DNA of 64,000 bases, taken from Cololabis saira. Its lineage: Eukaryota > Chordata > Actinopteri > Beloniformes > Belonidae. A program made the position numbers and the translations under genes. Of this stretch, positions 11,801-39,350 are shown one piece after another (positions within the stretch are counted from its first letter, which is position 1; each line of letters begins with the position of its first letter). The notes under the pieces were generated by a model. It was not told the DNA's origin. It did no database searches and saw only the letters and a program-made list of their open reading frames with translations. The stretch covers positions 36,914,879 through 36,978,878 of the forward strand of contig NC_084596.1 in NCBI RefSeq assembly GCF_033807715.1, in the 5' to 3' direction.

Positions 11801-13498
11801 GCACAGTTATCGTCTACATCAAAAAGGAGAGGAAAAAAAGAAAAAAAAGGGGGAAATTCACAGAAAAAAAAACTAAATTTCATAATAAATACAATTTAAA
11901 ACAAAACAATCATTCAAATTATTCAAAGTAAATACTGTTAGAGTTGCTCAAACAATCCCTTGAACATTTTGACCACAAACGCCAGCGTGACCTTGACATA
12001 ACTTCAATGAATACGTTTATGTTACACACACAAATCAGGATGGGACAGTCCACTTGCGCATGAGCCGAGTCTGCGCTCCAATGTGCATGTCATTCAGATC
12101 ACATTACAGTGTTTATGAAATCACTGGGGGCCAAAGTTAGAATCATGATTGATTAAAGTATAATCAGTGGCACAACCCTAGTCCCCGGTCCGTACCTGGT
12201 AGATACCGTCCTGCCTGCCTCATGCACCAGACTGGGACATGCTCAGTCTCTTCTCCTCGTGCTGCTCGAAGGAATGCATCATTCTTTAGCTCAGGAAAGT
12301 CCTTGGGGCTGGATAGAAGAAGAAGAATAGCAAAATACTGCAGATGAGCAACAGTGTTTTATCTATGCACACGAAAAAAATAATGTCATGTAAAAGACAT
12401 TTCTCCTATAATAAAAATCAGCACCAAAAAGCAGGTGTTGCATGTAGTGAAAGTTGTTCTGGTGTGTAAATTATAATCATTGCTTTGATTTTAAATAGTT
12501 AACCCTCAAACAAGCTAATACAAAATTATACAGATTGTAGTTGTAAATTCTTATGTGAACTCCAAACTATAAAAAATATATTTTACAAAATTGTAAAAAT
12601 TGTTCTCCTGGAAGTGCTGTAACCTCTAGACAATACAGATGGGCTTGTGTTATCTGAAATGCTGGCGTGGCCCTCCCTCTCTTTCCCTCAGTGATTATGA
12701 GAGATGACACTCCTCTCCTCTCTTATCATCTCCCAGCAGGAGGACAACGGTTGAATCAAGGGATGGTGCGGATCAGTCACTGGGGCATCACAACCTTCTC
12801 AAAATCCGGCAAAGGTCATTGCTCGATGGCCAAAAATGTTCCAGTCAAATAATTACACTGGTTTCAACTTCAAAAGTCATATTCAGAGTAATGTGAATCA
12901 AGATGTGGCACAATATTCACATATGTACATGCATAAACTACTGATAAATTATCAGTCTCTTTTCTTTTTTTTACCTGAGAAGATTTAAGTAAGACTAGTC
13001 TAGTTTTATTCATTGTATTGTTATTTATATAATCACCATCTTTCATTCGGTAGAGGTCTCACATACTCATTGAAGAGTCAACATATATAAACTAATTTAA
13101 GAGTTTCAAAACGATCAAAACTCTTCTGTGTATGCCGAATGTATCAGGAGGTCTTCGAGATCATTTTAATTTAACAATATATGTTCTCAAGATAGGTCGT
13201 CTTTAGTTTGAGGATGATAATCATAAAACTGCTGTGTTTCAAGCGGTAGTTCTGAGCAGGAGGAAGCTGTGCCAATTAACACATTGCATTGCAGAGAAAT
13301 TGCATTTGTAGATTTCCTTGTTTGTATGTTAGAGTGCAAAGGATATGCACTCAAGTATTACGTGAAAAAAAGGCTTTTATAATAATGACAACGCTGGCTT
13401 TCATAACCTCATTCTGTTTGTTCAGTTAGCCGCCAAACTGAACCCTAAACAGTAATACGGTCCACCAGTACTTACATGATTAAATCATTCTTGCTCAT
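5047..13498 (-). CDS. urod: Uroporphyrinogen decarboxylase (UROD), 10 coding exons
   Basis: Cytosolic haem-pathway enzyme that removes four carboxyl groups from uroporphyrinogen III to give coproporphyrinogen III. Coding exons, in transcript order: 13498-13476, 12308-12196, 11657-11578, 11422-11360, 10369-10172, 8998-8837, 7562-7428, 6952-6852, 5785-5719, 5211-5047 (TGA stop). They sum to 1107 nt, or 368 residues, against 367 in human, and every junction is GT-AG with matching phase. The family's active-site residues are visible: [10 protein letters not shown] (Arg38, Arg42), FSDILVVPQ (Asp87), SYMIEGGG (Tyr165), FESHAG (Ser220) and NLGHGLYPD (His340). The start is the ATG of the 8-residue first exon, 13498, which fits the known short first exon. 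The exon 5 donor, GTTAGA, is weak but agrees with the GAP/W junction. Introns carry two hAT-type elements and a TG tract near exon 9. No frameshift was seen; the gene looks functional. Confidence 0.97.
5799..5832 (+). repeat. (CA)17 microsatellite beside urod exon 9
   Basis: On the urod strand this is a TG tract ending about 13 bases before exon 9, replacing part of the usual pyrimidine tract of that acceptor. Confidence 0.9.
6017..6695. mobile_element. hAT-type MITE in urod intron 8
   Basis: Flanked by a perfect 8-bp duplication, ACCCGGAT (6009-6016 and 6696-6703). Termini are TAGGCCTG and CAGCCCTA. Both sub-terminal regions are packed with ATCGATTC / GAATCGAT repeats. The centre is AT-rich without a transposase frame. 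Confidence 0.8.
7563..8836. other. urod intron 6
   Basis: No repeat ends, microsatellite or hidden exon were recognised. Confidence 0.4.
9093..10119. mobile_element. hAT-like element in urod intron 5
   Basis: Ends are TAGGGGTGTAAC and GTTACACCCCTA, with sub-terminal ATCGTGA / TATCGTATCG repeats on both sides. About 1,027 bp with no transposase frame. The expected 8-bp target duplication is not obvious; instead a 26-bp near-identical direct repeat flanks the element (9066-9091 and 10120-10145). Confidence 0.75.
10524..10989. mobile_element. MITE with TACCGTATTTTCTGG termini in urod intron 4
   Basis: Left end TACCGTATTTTCTGGACTAT; right end is its inverse, finishing ATACGGTA. Both ends fall at TA dinucleotides. 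A TATAAGCC motif recurs near both ends. Non-coding. Confidence 0.7.
12309..13475. other. urod intron 1
   Basis: AT-rich; no repeat termini, exon or RNA gene recognised. Confidence 0.4.
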
Positions 13499-13639
13499 AT
13501 CGGCTGGTTTGAAAAGGGCACAGGCTGCCGTTATAACTCCTCCGGCTCTGTCTTAGGATGTCAGTCACAATCTGCAGCGCCAAACTCTCCAGATGAAAAC
13601 CTGAAAGCCTGTAAGCCTGTATACGTGAAGCCTCGACCC

Positions 13640-13720
13640 CTGAAACCACGCACTGACAGTCCTCACGTGACCAGGGGGCGAGGCCATCTTGGAAGATCAC
13701 GTGACCACAACAGGAACAAT
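13640..13720 (-). promoter_or_regulatory. Probable urod promoter with paired CACGTG E-boxes and a YY1-like site
   Basis: This lies about 140-220 bp upstream of the urod start codon. Two palindromic CACGTG boxes at 13664-13669 and 13698-13703 are 34 bp apart. An AAGATGG motif (minus strand, 13684-13690), as bound by YY1, sits between them. The stretch is more GC-rich than its surroundings and no TATA box is evident. TATA-less promoters of this kind are usual for housekeeping genes such as urod. The transcription start itself cannot be placed from sequence. Confidence 0.55.
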
Positions 13721-13928
13721 GCGCCCCTTCAAAATAAAATAAAACAAAATAAAAGCTTCTCGCTTTTTGTACCATAAAATAAAACTGTTTTCTAATATTA
13801 CTTATATGTTTAACAACATTCAGGACTGTTTATGTGTCTGTAGTTTTCAGAACCACCATATACATTATAACATTATAACATTATACATACATTATTTTAT
13901 TATACATATAAAATTTTTAAATATAAAA

Positions 13929-14080
<152 letters not shown>

Positions 14081-14134
14081 ATTTATAATATATATATAAT
14101 TCAATTCAGTTTGAATTATATTACATAAACATAA

Positions 14135-14230
14135 CATAAACAATGGCAAGTAAAAAAACTCCCCTTTAGGAGGGAAGAAACCTTGAGCAGGACCTGGATC
14201 ATAAGGCTTGTGTGAGCCTTATGGTGTCAG
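14135..14230. repeat. Dispersed-repeat fragment
   Basis: The AACTCCCCTTTAGGAGGGAAG and AAACCTTGAGCAGGACC text is typical of a common fish interspersed repeat. Fragment only; class uncertain. Confidence 0.35.
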
Positions 14231-15460
14231 GTGTGCAAAAATGCCTCGACGGGCCTGTTTTTATGTGTATGAAACTACGTTGCATCACTGGCTAAACTAA
14301 ACTAGGCCTGTACATTAAACGTATGGTTGTTTTAACTCTGGAATGTTCCTTTAAGATGTGATAATGAAATAAAAAATGTATAATTAATCACATTAATCAC
14401 TTCAGCAGAAAGTACATTAATTTATTACCAGACATTAGAAATTTTAAAAATCAATTTCCTTTAGGATGAAGATTGAATAATGCACATACTGATAATAATA
14501 ACTATAATACTACCACCACAACAACTGATAATGATGATAATAATGATAAATCAGGCAAGAGTAAAGAGCAGCTGGAAACCAATGTGCCTTACATCTGCAT
14601 TGGGTCTCTTTAGATGTCTTCTGGAAGCTTATTCCAGAGAAAGGTCTCTTGTTCTCATGTCATGAGATCCATAGATCTGTTGTCCATAGATCTGAAACGT
14701 CTCAGAGATGCTGCTGAAACAGGTGTAAACTGATGTCCAAGAGATGGTTTGGTCCTTCCCACTTATGTCATAAATATTGTGTGTGTAAACATAAGTCATC
14801 CAAGACAGTGTAAAATTTATTGCGTTCACTTTTTGCTTGACACAAATTTTCTCATTCATATACCAAACATAAATGATTATAGAATGAAAAACACGTATTT
14901 GTTCCACGTAACACACACATGATAAAGTGTCCATTATGATGAAATACCTTCTGGATGTAAGGTAATCCTGGCCATCTGACGAAGGGCCGTCAGCTTTGAT
15001 TGTGAAAGACAATTTGAAATGATAATACGATACAAAAAAAAGCTTCCATATCGATCCGTGAGAGTAAAATGAGCAAAAGAAAAAAACCAAGATGACCGCA
15101 CTTCAATATGAAGTGGACTTAGAGCTTAGAGGTGACTGAAGCTTCAGGCTGATGAAATAGAAAAGCAAAAGATGAAAACTGAGAGAACTTACAGCACCAG
15201 CAGGTGAGGGTCTCATTATTCAAGCAGATTATAAAACACTGACTTGTGAAATGTTTAACAGGTAATTACAAGATAATACAAGGTAATTACAAGATAATTT
15301 CACTTCATTTCAGGTATCTGGAAATGCATATGACATCATATATAGACAGAAGATTTAACATTTCAAGTTGAACATTTATGTACATTTATGATCAGAGAGG
15401 AACTCAGTCATTTAAATAACACAAAGCAATCTGATCTGTTAATTTTCAGTAAATGATCGG
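14231..15460. other. Spacer between urod and lyn
   Basis: No gene recognised. A 153-codon open frame on the minus strand (14629-15090) has no recognisable domain and shows no exon structure. Confidence 0.35.
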
Positions 15461-15486
15461 AGATCCGAGCTGGGATAGGTTCCAGA

Positions 15487-15634
15487 TGTATGGATGGATG
15501 TATGGATGTATGGATGGATGGATGGATGGATGAATGGATGAATGGATGGATGGATGGATGGATGGATGGATGGATGGATGGATGGATGGATGGATGGATG
15601 GATGGATGGATGGATGGATGGATGGATGGATGGA
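15487..15634 (+). repeat. (GGAT)n microsatellite
   Basis: About 148 bp of GGAT/GTAT tetramers. It follows AGCTGGGATAGGTTCCAG, text usual at the 3' end of a fish retroelement, so it is probably an expanded LINE or SINE tail. Confidence 0.9.
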
Positions 15635-15715
15635 TCAGAGATCCTCTCCTACCATTGTATACTCTTTACTGTTAGTTCAGTCAGTTCCACAAACAATTAA
15701 ACGCATCAAATACTC

Positions 15716-15910
15716 TGTTCATTCATTCATTCATTCATTCATTCATTCATTCATTCATTCATTCATTCATTCATTCTATTATACATATATTTCTGGGGCT
15801 GCAGCCTAACTCAGCCGACACTGGGCGAGGCTGATGGATCCTTCAGGACGGGACTGCAATCCATCACAAGAACACGCAGAGAACAAACAACCATGCACAC
15901 TCACACTGAG
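15716..15910 (-). mobile_element. (ATTC)n tail plus retroelement 3' remnant
   Basis: (ATTC)15 at 15716-15776 is followed by GCTGCAGCCTAACTCAGCC and ATCCATCACAAGAACACG, degenerate copies of a common fish retroelement 3' region. A similar degenerate stretch is at 60170-60320. Confidence 0.45.
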
Positions 15911-16116
15911 TGCGAAGGTCATTTTGACATAACAACATCTAACTAAGCTTAACCTTGACTGTACAAATATTAAAAAGCCTTATCTACAAGGATCTAGTGT
16001 CAAATGATTGAAAAATAAAGTTTCATTTGATTTTTTTTTTGTGCATAATTCATCTCCTGCGTACCTCAGAATATGCATGAACACAACAGTTTTCACATTC
16101 ACAAACAACACTTTAA

Positions 16117-16255
16117 AGGAGACATATTATTACATTTATTATTTACGTCCTGAGATCTTAAAAAAACATCTGTGACATGTTTTGGTCAAAATACCCAAAA
16201 CATGGGATGAAGTAAAAAAGTTCAGTCTCTCCAGAGCCCTAAAAATATGTCCCCT
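16117..16255. mobile_element. TTAA-flanked MITE in the lyn 3' flank
   Basis: 139 bp between TTAA copies (16113-16116, 16256-16259). Ends AGGAGACATATTAT and, inverted, AGGGGACATATTTTT. TTAA duplication is the mark of piggyBac-type insertion. It carries the first AATAAA downstream of lyn. Confidence 0.6.
16135..16140 (-). terminator. Candidate lyn poly(A) signal inside a MITE
   Basis: The first AATAAA on the lyn strand after the stop codon is here, about 306 bp downstream. It lies within the small TTAA-flanked element at 16117-16255. No AATAAA or ATTAAA was found between 16141 and 16445 on the minus strand. Confidence 0.4.
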
Positions 16256-16445
16256 TTAAGTGGCAATAATAAAATATGACAGAAACTTAAAATTACTATT
16301 TTTTTTCTGAACAGCAAATGAAATTACAGTGTACTGTAGCACACACAACATGTGCATGAAATATAAAACACAACAAGTACCTTCAGGGAAATGTGGAGTG
16401 AGCGTGTCAAGTCTTTGTGTGTTAAAAGTCTGTGTGATGTTGTGG

Positions 16446-33142
<16,697 letters not shown>

Positions 33143-33147
33143 CTTGT
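33143..33147 (-). other. lyn 5' UTR splice acceptor just upstream of the ATG
   Basis: On the minus strand a pyrimidine-rich tract ending CCCGCAG is followed by only five bases (ACAAG) before the lyn ATG. The ATG is followed by G, a fair Kozak context. The 5' UTR must therefore begin in a separate non-coding exon upstream, at a coordinate above 33.2 kb. The promoter is not next to this exon. Confidence 0.7.
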
Positions 33148-34020
33148 CTGCGGGAGGAAGTGAGAAGAAAAAAGGAAGAGTGAACTTTAGTTTAGCACAT
33201 TAACAGCTGCCAAGGGAAAAAAATAGCACCAAACACCTGTGACAACTCACATGTAGAAATAACAGAACCAGACGAGTGGCATGCTCACAGAAGCTTTGTA
33301 AAAAGTTCAAAACATAAAGGCATAGTCCAACAAATGTGTCTGCGTCATGCAGGTTAATGATTTAATCACTTTTTATATCAGTTTACATGGTATATAGTTC
33401 AGTACTATTGAGTTTAACTTTACAACATCAATTCCAAACAAAGGTCATCTTAATACACTATACAGAGAAGGTAAACTAGGCCAGTTCAAGTTCAGTTCAG
33501 TTATATATAAAACTATTAAATTTAATTTGTTTTATGACTCATAGAATGCAAGTCGTAAAAATCTGTCAAAAATCTGTATTTTTCAAACCACCATGTGACT
33601 CAAGTCACAGCCATGTGAAGATAAAAGAGTGACACTGAGAATAATAAAAGGACACCAGAAGGAAATGTGCTAAAGACAGAGATACAGCTGGTAATGAATG
33701 CAGGCATGGGCTGTATTTAAATATAACTAATCCAAGTTTGGGATACGAATGAATGTTTATCCAGACTATAGATATCTGTAAGGTTGTTCATGGCTGGATT
33801 AGCTTCTCTGTCATGTCCACTGGTGTACTACAGTATTCGCCTCCGACGTCGCTGGTTTATCGTTCCCGATGTTACAGACAAGTCTATGAAAGTGAAGCAG
33901 AGAACCTCTGACGTGACAGATCCGATTCTTGCTATCAGAACGAGATTGGATGAGTGCATTAATACAACGTAAGTTCTCATAAAACCAAAGTTGTCTCAAA
34001 ACATGTCATATTAGTGTAGT
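33148..34020. other. Upstream of lyn coding exon 1
   Basis: Possibly lyn 5' intron. Nothing recognised. Confidence 0.3.
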
Positions 34021-34028
34021 TCTGACTG

Positions 34029-34670
34029 CGTTTACATGCAGTCAATAACCCTTTTAAAACCCGAATATTGGCAATAACCCGAATTTGCACGGCCATGTAA
34101 ACACCAATAACCCCTTTGAATAACCCGAATTTGCTCATATTCCGGTTTTTAAAAACCCGAATATTCGGTCATATAAACGCCAAACGGAATATCCCGATCA
34201 AACGGAACATGAATTTGTTTTCTGCGCATGCTCTGTTCACAAGGAATCCTGGTCTTTTGAGTCCAGGTTGTTCTTATAAACACGGAGAAACACAAGACCA
34301 CGCCACACTTTTGGAGTGAGGAGGAGACTAATCACTTCATAAATGTAATGAAAGATATGAACATTTTGGCATTTGTAGACGGTAGAAAGTACCGGGATAG
34401 CCAGATTTACAAGAAGGTGAGCGAAATGTTGCGCGAAGCAGAATTTGTTTTGAATTTGGATACAGGAAGAAGAAGCGGAAATGACACTAATTACGTCATC
34501 ACGTTCTCCGTGCGTCGCTGGTTTGATCGAGATATCCCAAATGATTAATCACCATGTACTGTATACAGGGATAACCCTGTTTGCTGACGCATGTAAACGG
34601 AATATTCCGAATGTTTCAGTAACCAGAATATTAGCAATAACCCGAATTTTGACTGCATCTAAACGTAGTT
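34029..34670. mobile_element. Harbinger-like element with Myb/SANT-like ORF remnant
   Basis: Left terminus ACTGCGTTTACATGCAGTCA; right terminus, inverted, ACTACGTTTAGATGCAGTCA. Many AATAACCCGAAT motifs sit inside both ends. A frame at 34348-34548 starts MKDMNILAFVDGRKYRD followed by IYKKVSEMLREAEF, resembling the Myb/SANT-type second protein of PIF/Harbinger transposons. It is too short to be intact. Confidence 0.6.
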
Positions 34671-34679
34671 ATGCGTACA

Positions 34680-35500
34680 GAAGCAGGTGAAAATGTCTTA
34701 ATTTTCAAGCTTATTGAACAGTCAGAGTTGTAGTCATGAAGGATTAACTGGACTTCTGTAATGATGTTATCAGTTTAAGAAAAGAAGTGATCTTTTCCTC
34801 CGGGTGAGGACAACCCTTCACCTCAGCTGATCAGCCTCATCCACCCATCTCTGTTTTCCATCTCTCTGATTACGCCACTGCAACGGTTCAGACTTGTCAT
34901 GTGTGAGTTGTTCTGACCTGGTCACTTCGTCATTTAGGAAAAACACCAGTGGGTCATTCAGACGTGACACAGACACAGTCAAGTCCCACCAGATTTCTTT
35001 TAAAGCAAAGAACGCGAAAGAGGATGAAGGCACAGACTCACGTGTTGGCATGAATCCTTGCATGCAGGATATATGCACACAAGTCTATGTGCCCACAAGG
35101 ATGCGTGTACCATGGTGCAGTTTCATGAACAAGGAAATGCACTAGCGTGAAACGTTACTTAAGTATATACTGTAGCATGTTATTTTAGTGATAAGAAGTT
35201 TTGTCCTTGTTATCTGGTGAATCTTTCCTGATGCTGAGGGAGACTGTTATCACTACCAGTTTCTATGTGCTAAATGTGGAATGCTCTTGACTGTGCAAAC
35301 ACTGACTGTCTGGGATGGATTGAAACATTTGAAACACATAACATGTGTATAACAATACACACTGGATAAAACAGAGTCAACATTAGTTTATCAAACCAGG
35401 AAAACCCCCACTGCGCTGCTCATGGAAGGATACGTGCATTTGTTCAACATCGAGGAAAAAGGACACAGATTCTGCTTTTTCTGTAGGTCGGTGAATTCCC
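34680..35500. other. Unassigned spacer
   Basis: No gene or repeat terminus recognised. Confidence 0.3.
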
Positions 35501-35504
35501 TTAA

Positions 35505-36010
35505 AGGGGACCTATTATGGCATTTAATGTATATTTTAAACAGGCCTTGAATGTCTTAAAAACAAGCTTTTGATTGTTTTTGCTAAATAAATTAGAAATT
35601 CAGCTTCTGAGCCATGTCTTTATCTTTATTATATCTTTACCTCATTATCTATGCAGGATTCTGAGTGGGCGGGGCTATGATAATGAGGCTCTGTGCTGAT
35701 TGGCTGCCTGAATGACACGATACACCGCTACGAAAAAATGGCGGAAGCTCCGGCCGGCGGAGTTAGTTGTGGGCGTGGTTTCACGTATCGGAGGCCAACC
35801 TATGTAAATCGTGTCCATCGTTACGTAACGACGGGAGCAGAATCTGAACGGCTCGTAGAAGCCACATCACACTGGACGGCTCATCCGGGCGGATGTACAG
35901 ACACTGCAGAATTTGGTTGCTTTCCTCCTTCTCTGAGTTGGCAGGCTGAGGGGAGACCACTTTATATATGTTAAAGCAAGATAAAACGTGTTTTTCATAA
36001 TAGGTCCCCT
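35505..36010. mobile_element. piggyBac-type MITE with TTAA duplication
   Basis: TTAA at 35501-35504 and 36011-36014. Ends AGGGGACCTATTATG and its exact inverse. About 506 bp. The internal CpG-rich part (about 35730-35890) has a 93-codon frame without recognisable domain. Confidence 0.75.
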
Positions 36011-36014
36011 TTAA

Positions 36015-36650
36015 GAACTGGAAGGGGTCAAGAAACTGAAACTGTGATTGGAGCAGTTAATAGCAAGTGATAGATTAACTTGTAGACTATTTATTTGATT
36101 TTATTGTCCTGCTTTTGCCCATGCACATCTATGTTAATGTGTATGAGTAAGACTCTTGACCCCCTGCTCTGCTCTAGAGGACAGGCCAGTAGTACCAGGG
36201 AAACAGTCTTATCATAGGTAATAAAGCCTTCACAGCTGCCGTGAGACATAGATATAGAGCAGTGTTTCTTCGTCAGCATATTTACAGGTTTCGTGTGAAA
36301 ACATAGCACACACATCATGCAGCACCACCCTGGAGAAACACCTCTATCATAATTTGCTCTTTAATGCTTAATATGTGAAAAAATACACCGAAAATTATAC
36401 ATTTGTTGTATTTAAAGGGTATATTGACATCTAAAGCACGCTCAATTTTCTCTTTAAATGTTTTCTAATTAATAGTTTTAGTATCTCTGTGATTACTTTA
36501 GGTAGTTTTATTTATTTAATATGTAAAAGATATATTTCTTTGATTATTTTTAATTACTTTCTGTGCATTTTTTTTAAAACTTTTTTCAAACTGAACAATG
36601 AAACAAGCTATAGTGTGAACATGCTGAAGTTGACCAGTTAACCAGTAATA
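36015..36650. other. Unassigned spacer
   Basis: AT-rich; nothing recognised. Confidence 0.3.
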
Positions 36651-36660
36651 TACTGCAAAG

Positions 36661-37234
36661 TAGTGATGTGCGGATCAATACTGAAATATCGATACTTCCG
36701 ATACCAGATCTGTATGCTCTAAAATTGATTCTCAAATGAAAATATCAATACTTTTGATACTCCATCATCTGTGGTAATGTATAACATTAACAGGAATACG
36801 GTGGTAAGTGACTAAACTATTCAGATTTTGCTGCTGGTAGGAACTACTTTTTTTCATTTTCATTTTTATAGTAGTTATTTTGGTTTATTATTCTCTTATT
36901 TATTTTTATGTTTTTATTATTTTACTTAATACTTAAGATGTATTTTTAGTGATGGAAACACATTTTTCAAACACTGGTTTTTCTGTTGTTGTAACAGCTC
37001 GGCTATATTATGAATGAGGCCGCCACCTCAGTATACTTCTGACTCTAAATTAAATAGCTAAATAAGTGACCCTGATGTCTTGTATTCTTAAGCTAAAATA
37101 CACCAATTTTTTTTAGACGTACCGGGCACATTAGGTGTATTTACCCAATGTATCAGTATCGATATCGCCGATACCAGCCTGAATTTTACTCAATATCAGA
37201 TCGAAAAAGAAATCGGTGGTATCGAACATCACTA
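36661..37234. mobile_element. hAT-type MITE with ATCGATA-rich ends
   Basis: Near-perfect 8-bp duplication CTGCAAAG / CCGCAAAG (36653-36660, 37235-37242). Ends TAGTGATGT and ACATCACTA. Sub-terminal ATCGATAC / GATACC motifs on both sides. Confidence 0.75.
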
Positions 37235-37379
37235 CCGCAAAGTTATTATATGTGGGACAATGAAGTTAAAACTCAAACTTTTTCCTTCCATAAGCACCAG
37301 CTGATGCAAGCACAGACCCCACTGAAGGTGTTTCTCCTCATTTTAGTCCTCTGTGTTCAGCAGGATCAATATCATACTC

Positions 37380-38410
37380 ACACACATACACATATCAATA
37401 TTGACGGTCAGGAGATCAAAAGAGTTAACTCCACTAAATTTCTGGGGGTCCATATTGATGAATTTGTCAACTTTAAATGCCAAACTAATCATCTGACAAA
37501 GAAGTTATCAAAATATGTTGGTCTATTCTACAAGCTCAGACATTCTCTTCCATTATCTGCTTTAATTACTATGTACAAAACTCTTTTTGAACCTCATTTG
37601 AGTTACTGTAATGTCATATGGTCAAACACTTTTCCCAGTTACCTTCTAAAACTTGAGAACCTACAAAAGAAAGTCATACGTGCCATGTCTTGGACTGCTA
37701 TAGATACTCCCACTCACCCACTTTTCCATCCCCACGGTCTTCTAAGACTTACTGAATTCAATCTCTTCCATAATGCTTGCATAATGTTTGAAGTTGTAAA
37801 TGGTCTAAACCCCAGACTGATGGGCCTGCTCCCTATCTGCCGCCCCCAGCACCAACACCAAACCAGGAACAAACACCTCATAACAGGCAAACAACTGCGT
37901 TTACATTGCACTGGTATGAGTGTTGTCTGCAGAGCCTCAGATCTGGAACAGACTTGATGACGATCTGAAGATGCTGTGTTCTCTCTCCATTTGTAAAAGA
38001 AATCTAAAAGTAAATTTACTGTCTAACTATTTATAAAATACCCTGGCTACATGACGGAGATATTGGGACGACTGTATGAATGATTGTATGTATTTGTATG
38101 TTTGATTGTCTGTATTGTAATGTCTACTGTTTTTCATATTCCCAACGGTACCACATTACACTGTAAATTTCATTTTTCCTTCATGAACTTTGGGCTCCCT
38201 CCCAAAAGCTTTCAATAGCTTACTTTGGGGAACCCATTCATACATGCCAAAGGACTATTATAGATGTCTGATTGTTCTCAATTTTATACGTTTATTTTAA
38301 GATAAGATCAGATAAGATAATCCTTTAATACCGGTAGTCCCACAGAGGGGAAATTTGCAATGGCTTATATGAATAAACTAAACTTGAAACTTGAAACTTG
38401 AAACTTGAGA
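37380..38410 (+). pseudogene. LINE reverse-transcriptase C-terminal remnant
   Basis: The frame to 37957 reads STKFLGVHIDEFVNF, YKTLFEPHLSYCNVIWSN, LENLQKKVIRAMSW and CIMFEVVNGLNP, the post-polymerase region of a Jockey/L2-group LINE. The 3' UTR follows and ends in an (ACTTGAA)n tail at 38380-38409. A minus-strand retroelement tail (AAGATAAGATCAGATAAG, 38299-38345) is inserted before that tail. Confidence 0.65.
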
Positions 38411-38589
38411 TACACAACAAACCAACAACAAACTAACAATTACTTGTCTCCATACAAGTTTGTGAACTAAGACTGGGGGTCCAGGTGGAGTCTGTCTGTC
38501 CATCCGCAGGCTGGTCCTGGGGCTTATGGCTGTGTTTTGAACCCGGCAGCTAGCAGACGGACGGAAATGGAGGCTGTGGATGAATTAGG

Positions 38590-39149
38590 TGAATAAAGCT
38601 ATCCTACAAATGATCACATTGTAAAAAGATTCAAAAGAAATATCGACTCAAAATGCACTTTTTGTTCTGCAAATTCAGAAACGATGACTCACTTGTCACA
38701 TTGTTCAAACTTTTTGGAGTGATATGTGTAGTTTTGTGTCTGAAAGAATTGAAACTGATTTCAAATTATTTTGGAAGGGTGTGTTGTTTGGTGTTTTTGA
38801 TTAGAACAAAGCCAAAAGAAACATTTATTATTAATTTGTTGATTATCCTTGCAAAATTCCACATCCACAAATCCAAATTCTTACACAAAAAATCCTCTTT
38901 TTTTACTTTTCATTGTTAATTAAATCAGTATCTGGACTCTATTAAGTGTTTTTACTGATTCAAAAGCAACCAAAACCATAAATGTATGTAAATATTTTGG
39001 CTTTCTGTTACAATTTTATCCCCCCTGGCTGGTTATAATGTGTTGTGCTCTTTGTTTTGTTTTTTTATTTGAGTTATACTCTTTATATGTTGTACTTTTT
39101 GCAAATGTTAAATAAAAATAAAAAATAAAAAAATAAAAATTAGGTGAAT
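38590..39149 (+). pseudogene. L1/Tx1-like LINE C-terminal remnant
   Basis: Frames with FIINLLIILAKFHIHKSKFL, preceded by a Cys-containing stretch, resemble the C-terminus of fish L1/Tx1 ORF2 (zinc-knuckle, then long hydrophobic stretch). It ends in an A/T-rich run of AATAAAAAT at 39109-39140. Frameshifted. Confidence 0.5.
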
Positions 39150-39227
39150 AATTGAATTATGGTTCTGCGGTGTGCGTCGCCGCGCACCCTACGCCGTAGG
39201 CTGTGACGCGGAACCATAAATCAGCCT
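39150..39227. mobile_element. Harbinger-like palindromic MITE, copy 3 (left end damaged)
   Basis: Right arm GCGGAACCATAAATCAGCCT intact; left arm reduced to ATTATGGTTCTGCG. It abuts the candidate lyn promoter. Confidence 0.6.
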
Positions 39228-39350
39228 TTAGGAGTCCGCGCAGCCTCGGGGGCCGCGACCCGACCAGCTCACACTTCCCCCTCCGGGAGCAGCGACAAAA
39301 GGAAGTAGGGAAGACAAGATAAGCGGCTGTGGAATTTAAATGCAAATAAA
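39205..39350 (-). promoter_or_regulatory. Candidate lyn promoter or first exon (octamer and ETS motifs)
   Basis: This is a short GC-rich island about 6 kb upstream of the first coding lyn exon. Reading on the minus strand it has an octamer ATTTGCAT (about 39338-39346), then ACTTCCTTTTG, then GGGGGAAGTG, which are ETS/PU.1-type sites, then CpG-rich sequence. Octamer and ETS sites suit a B-cell and myeloid kinase. No strong splice donor is obvious, and a Harbinger-like MITE directly abuts it. This is inference only. Confidence 0.25.

Noticed and set aside
14629..15090. 153-codon minus-strand frame between urod and lyn
   Set aside because: AT-rich, no domain, no codon pattern typical of a gene, no flanking splice sites that extend it.
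15490..15809. Open frames of MDGW and HSFI repeats
   Set aside because: Products of the (GGAT)n and (ATTC)n microsatellites.
35693..35974. 93-codon frame with CpG-rich start as a host gene
   Set aside because: It lies wholly inside the TTAA-flanked MITE and has no recognisable domain.
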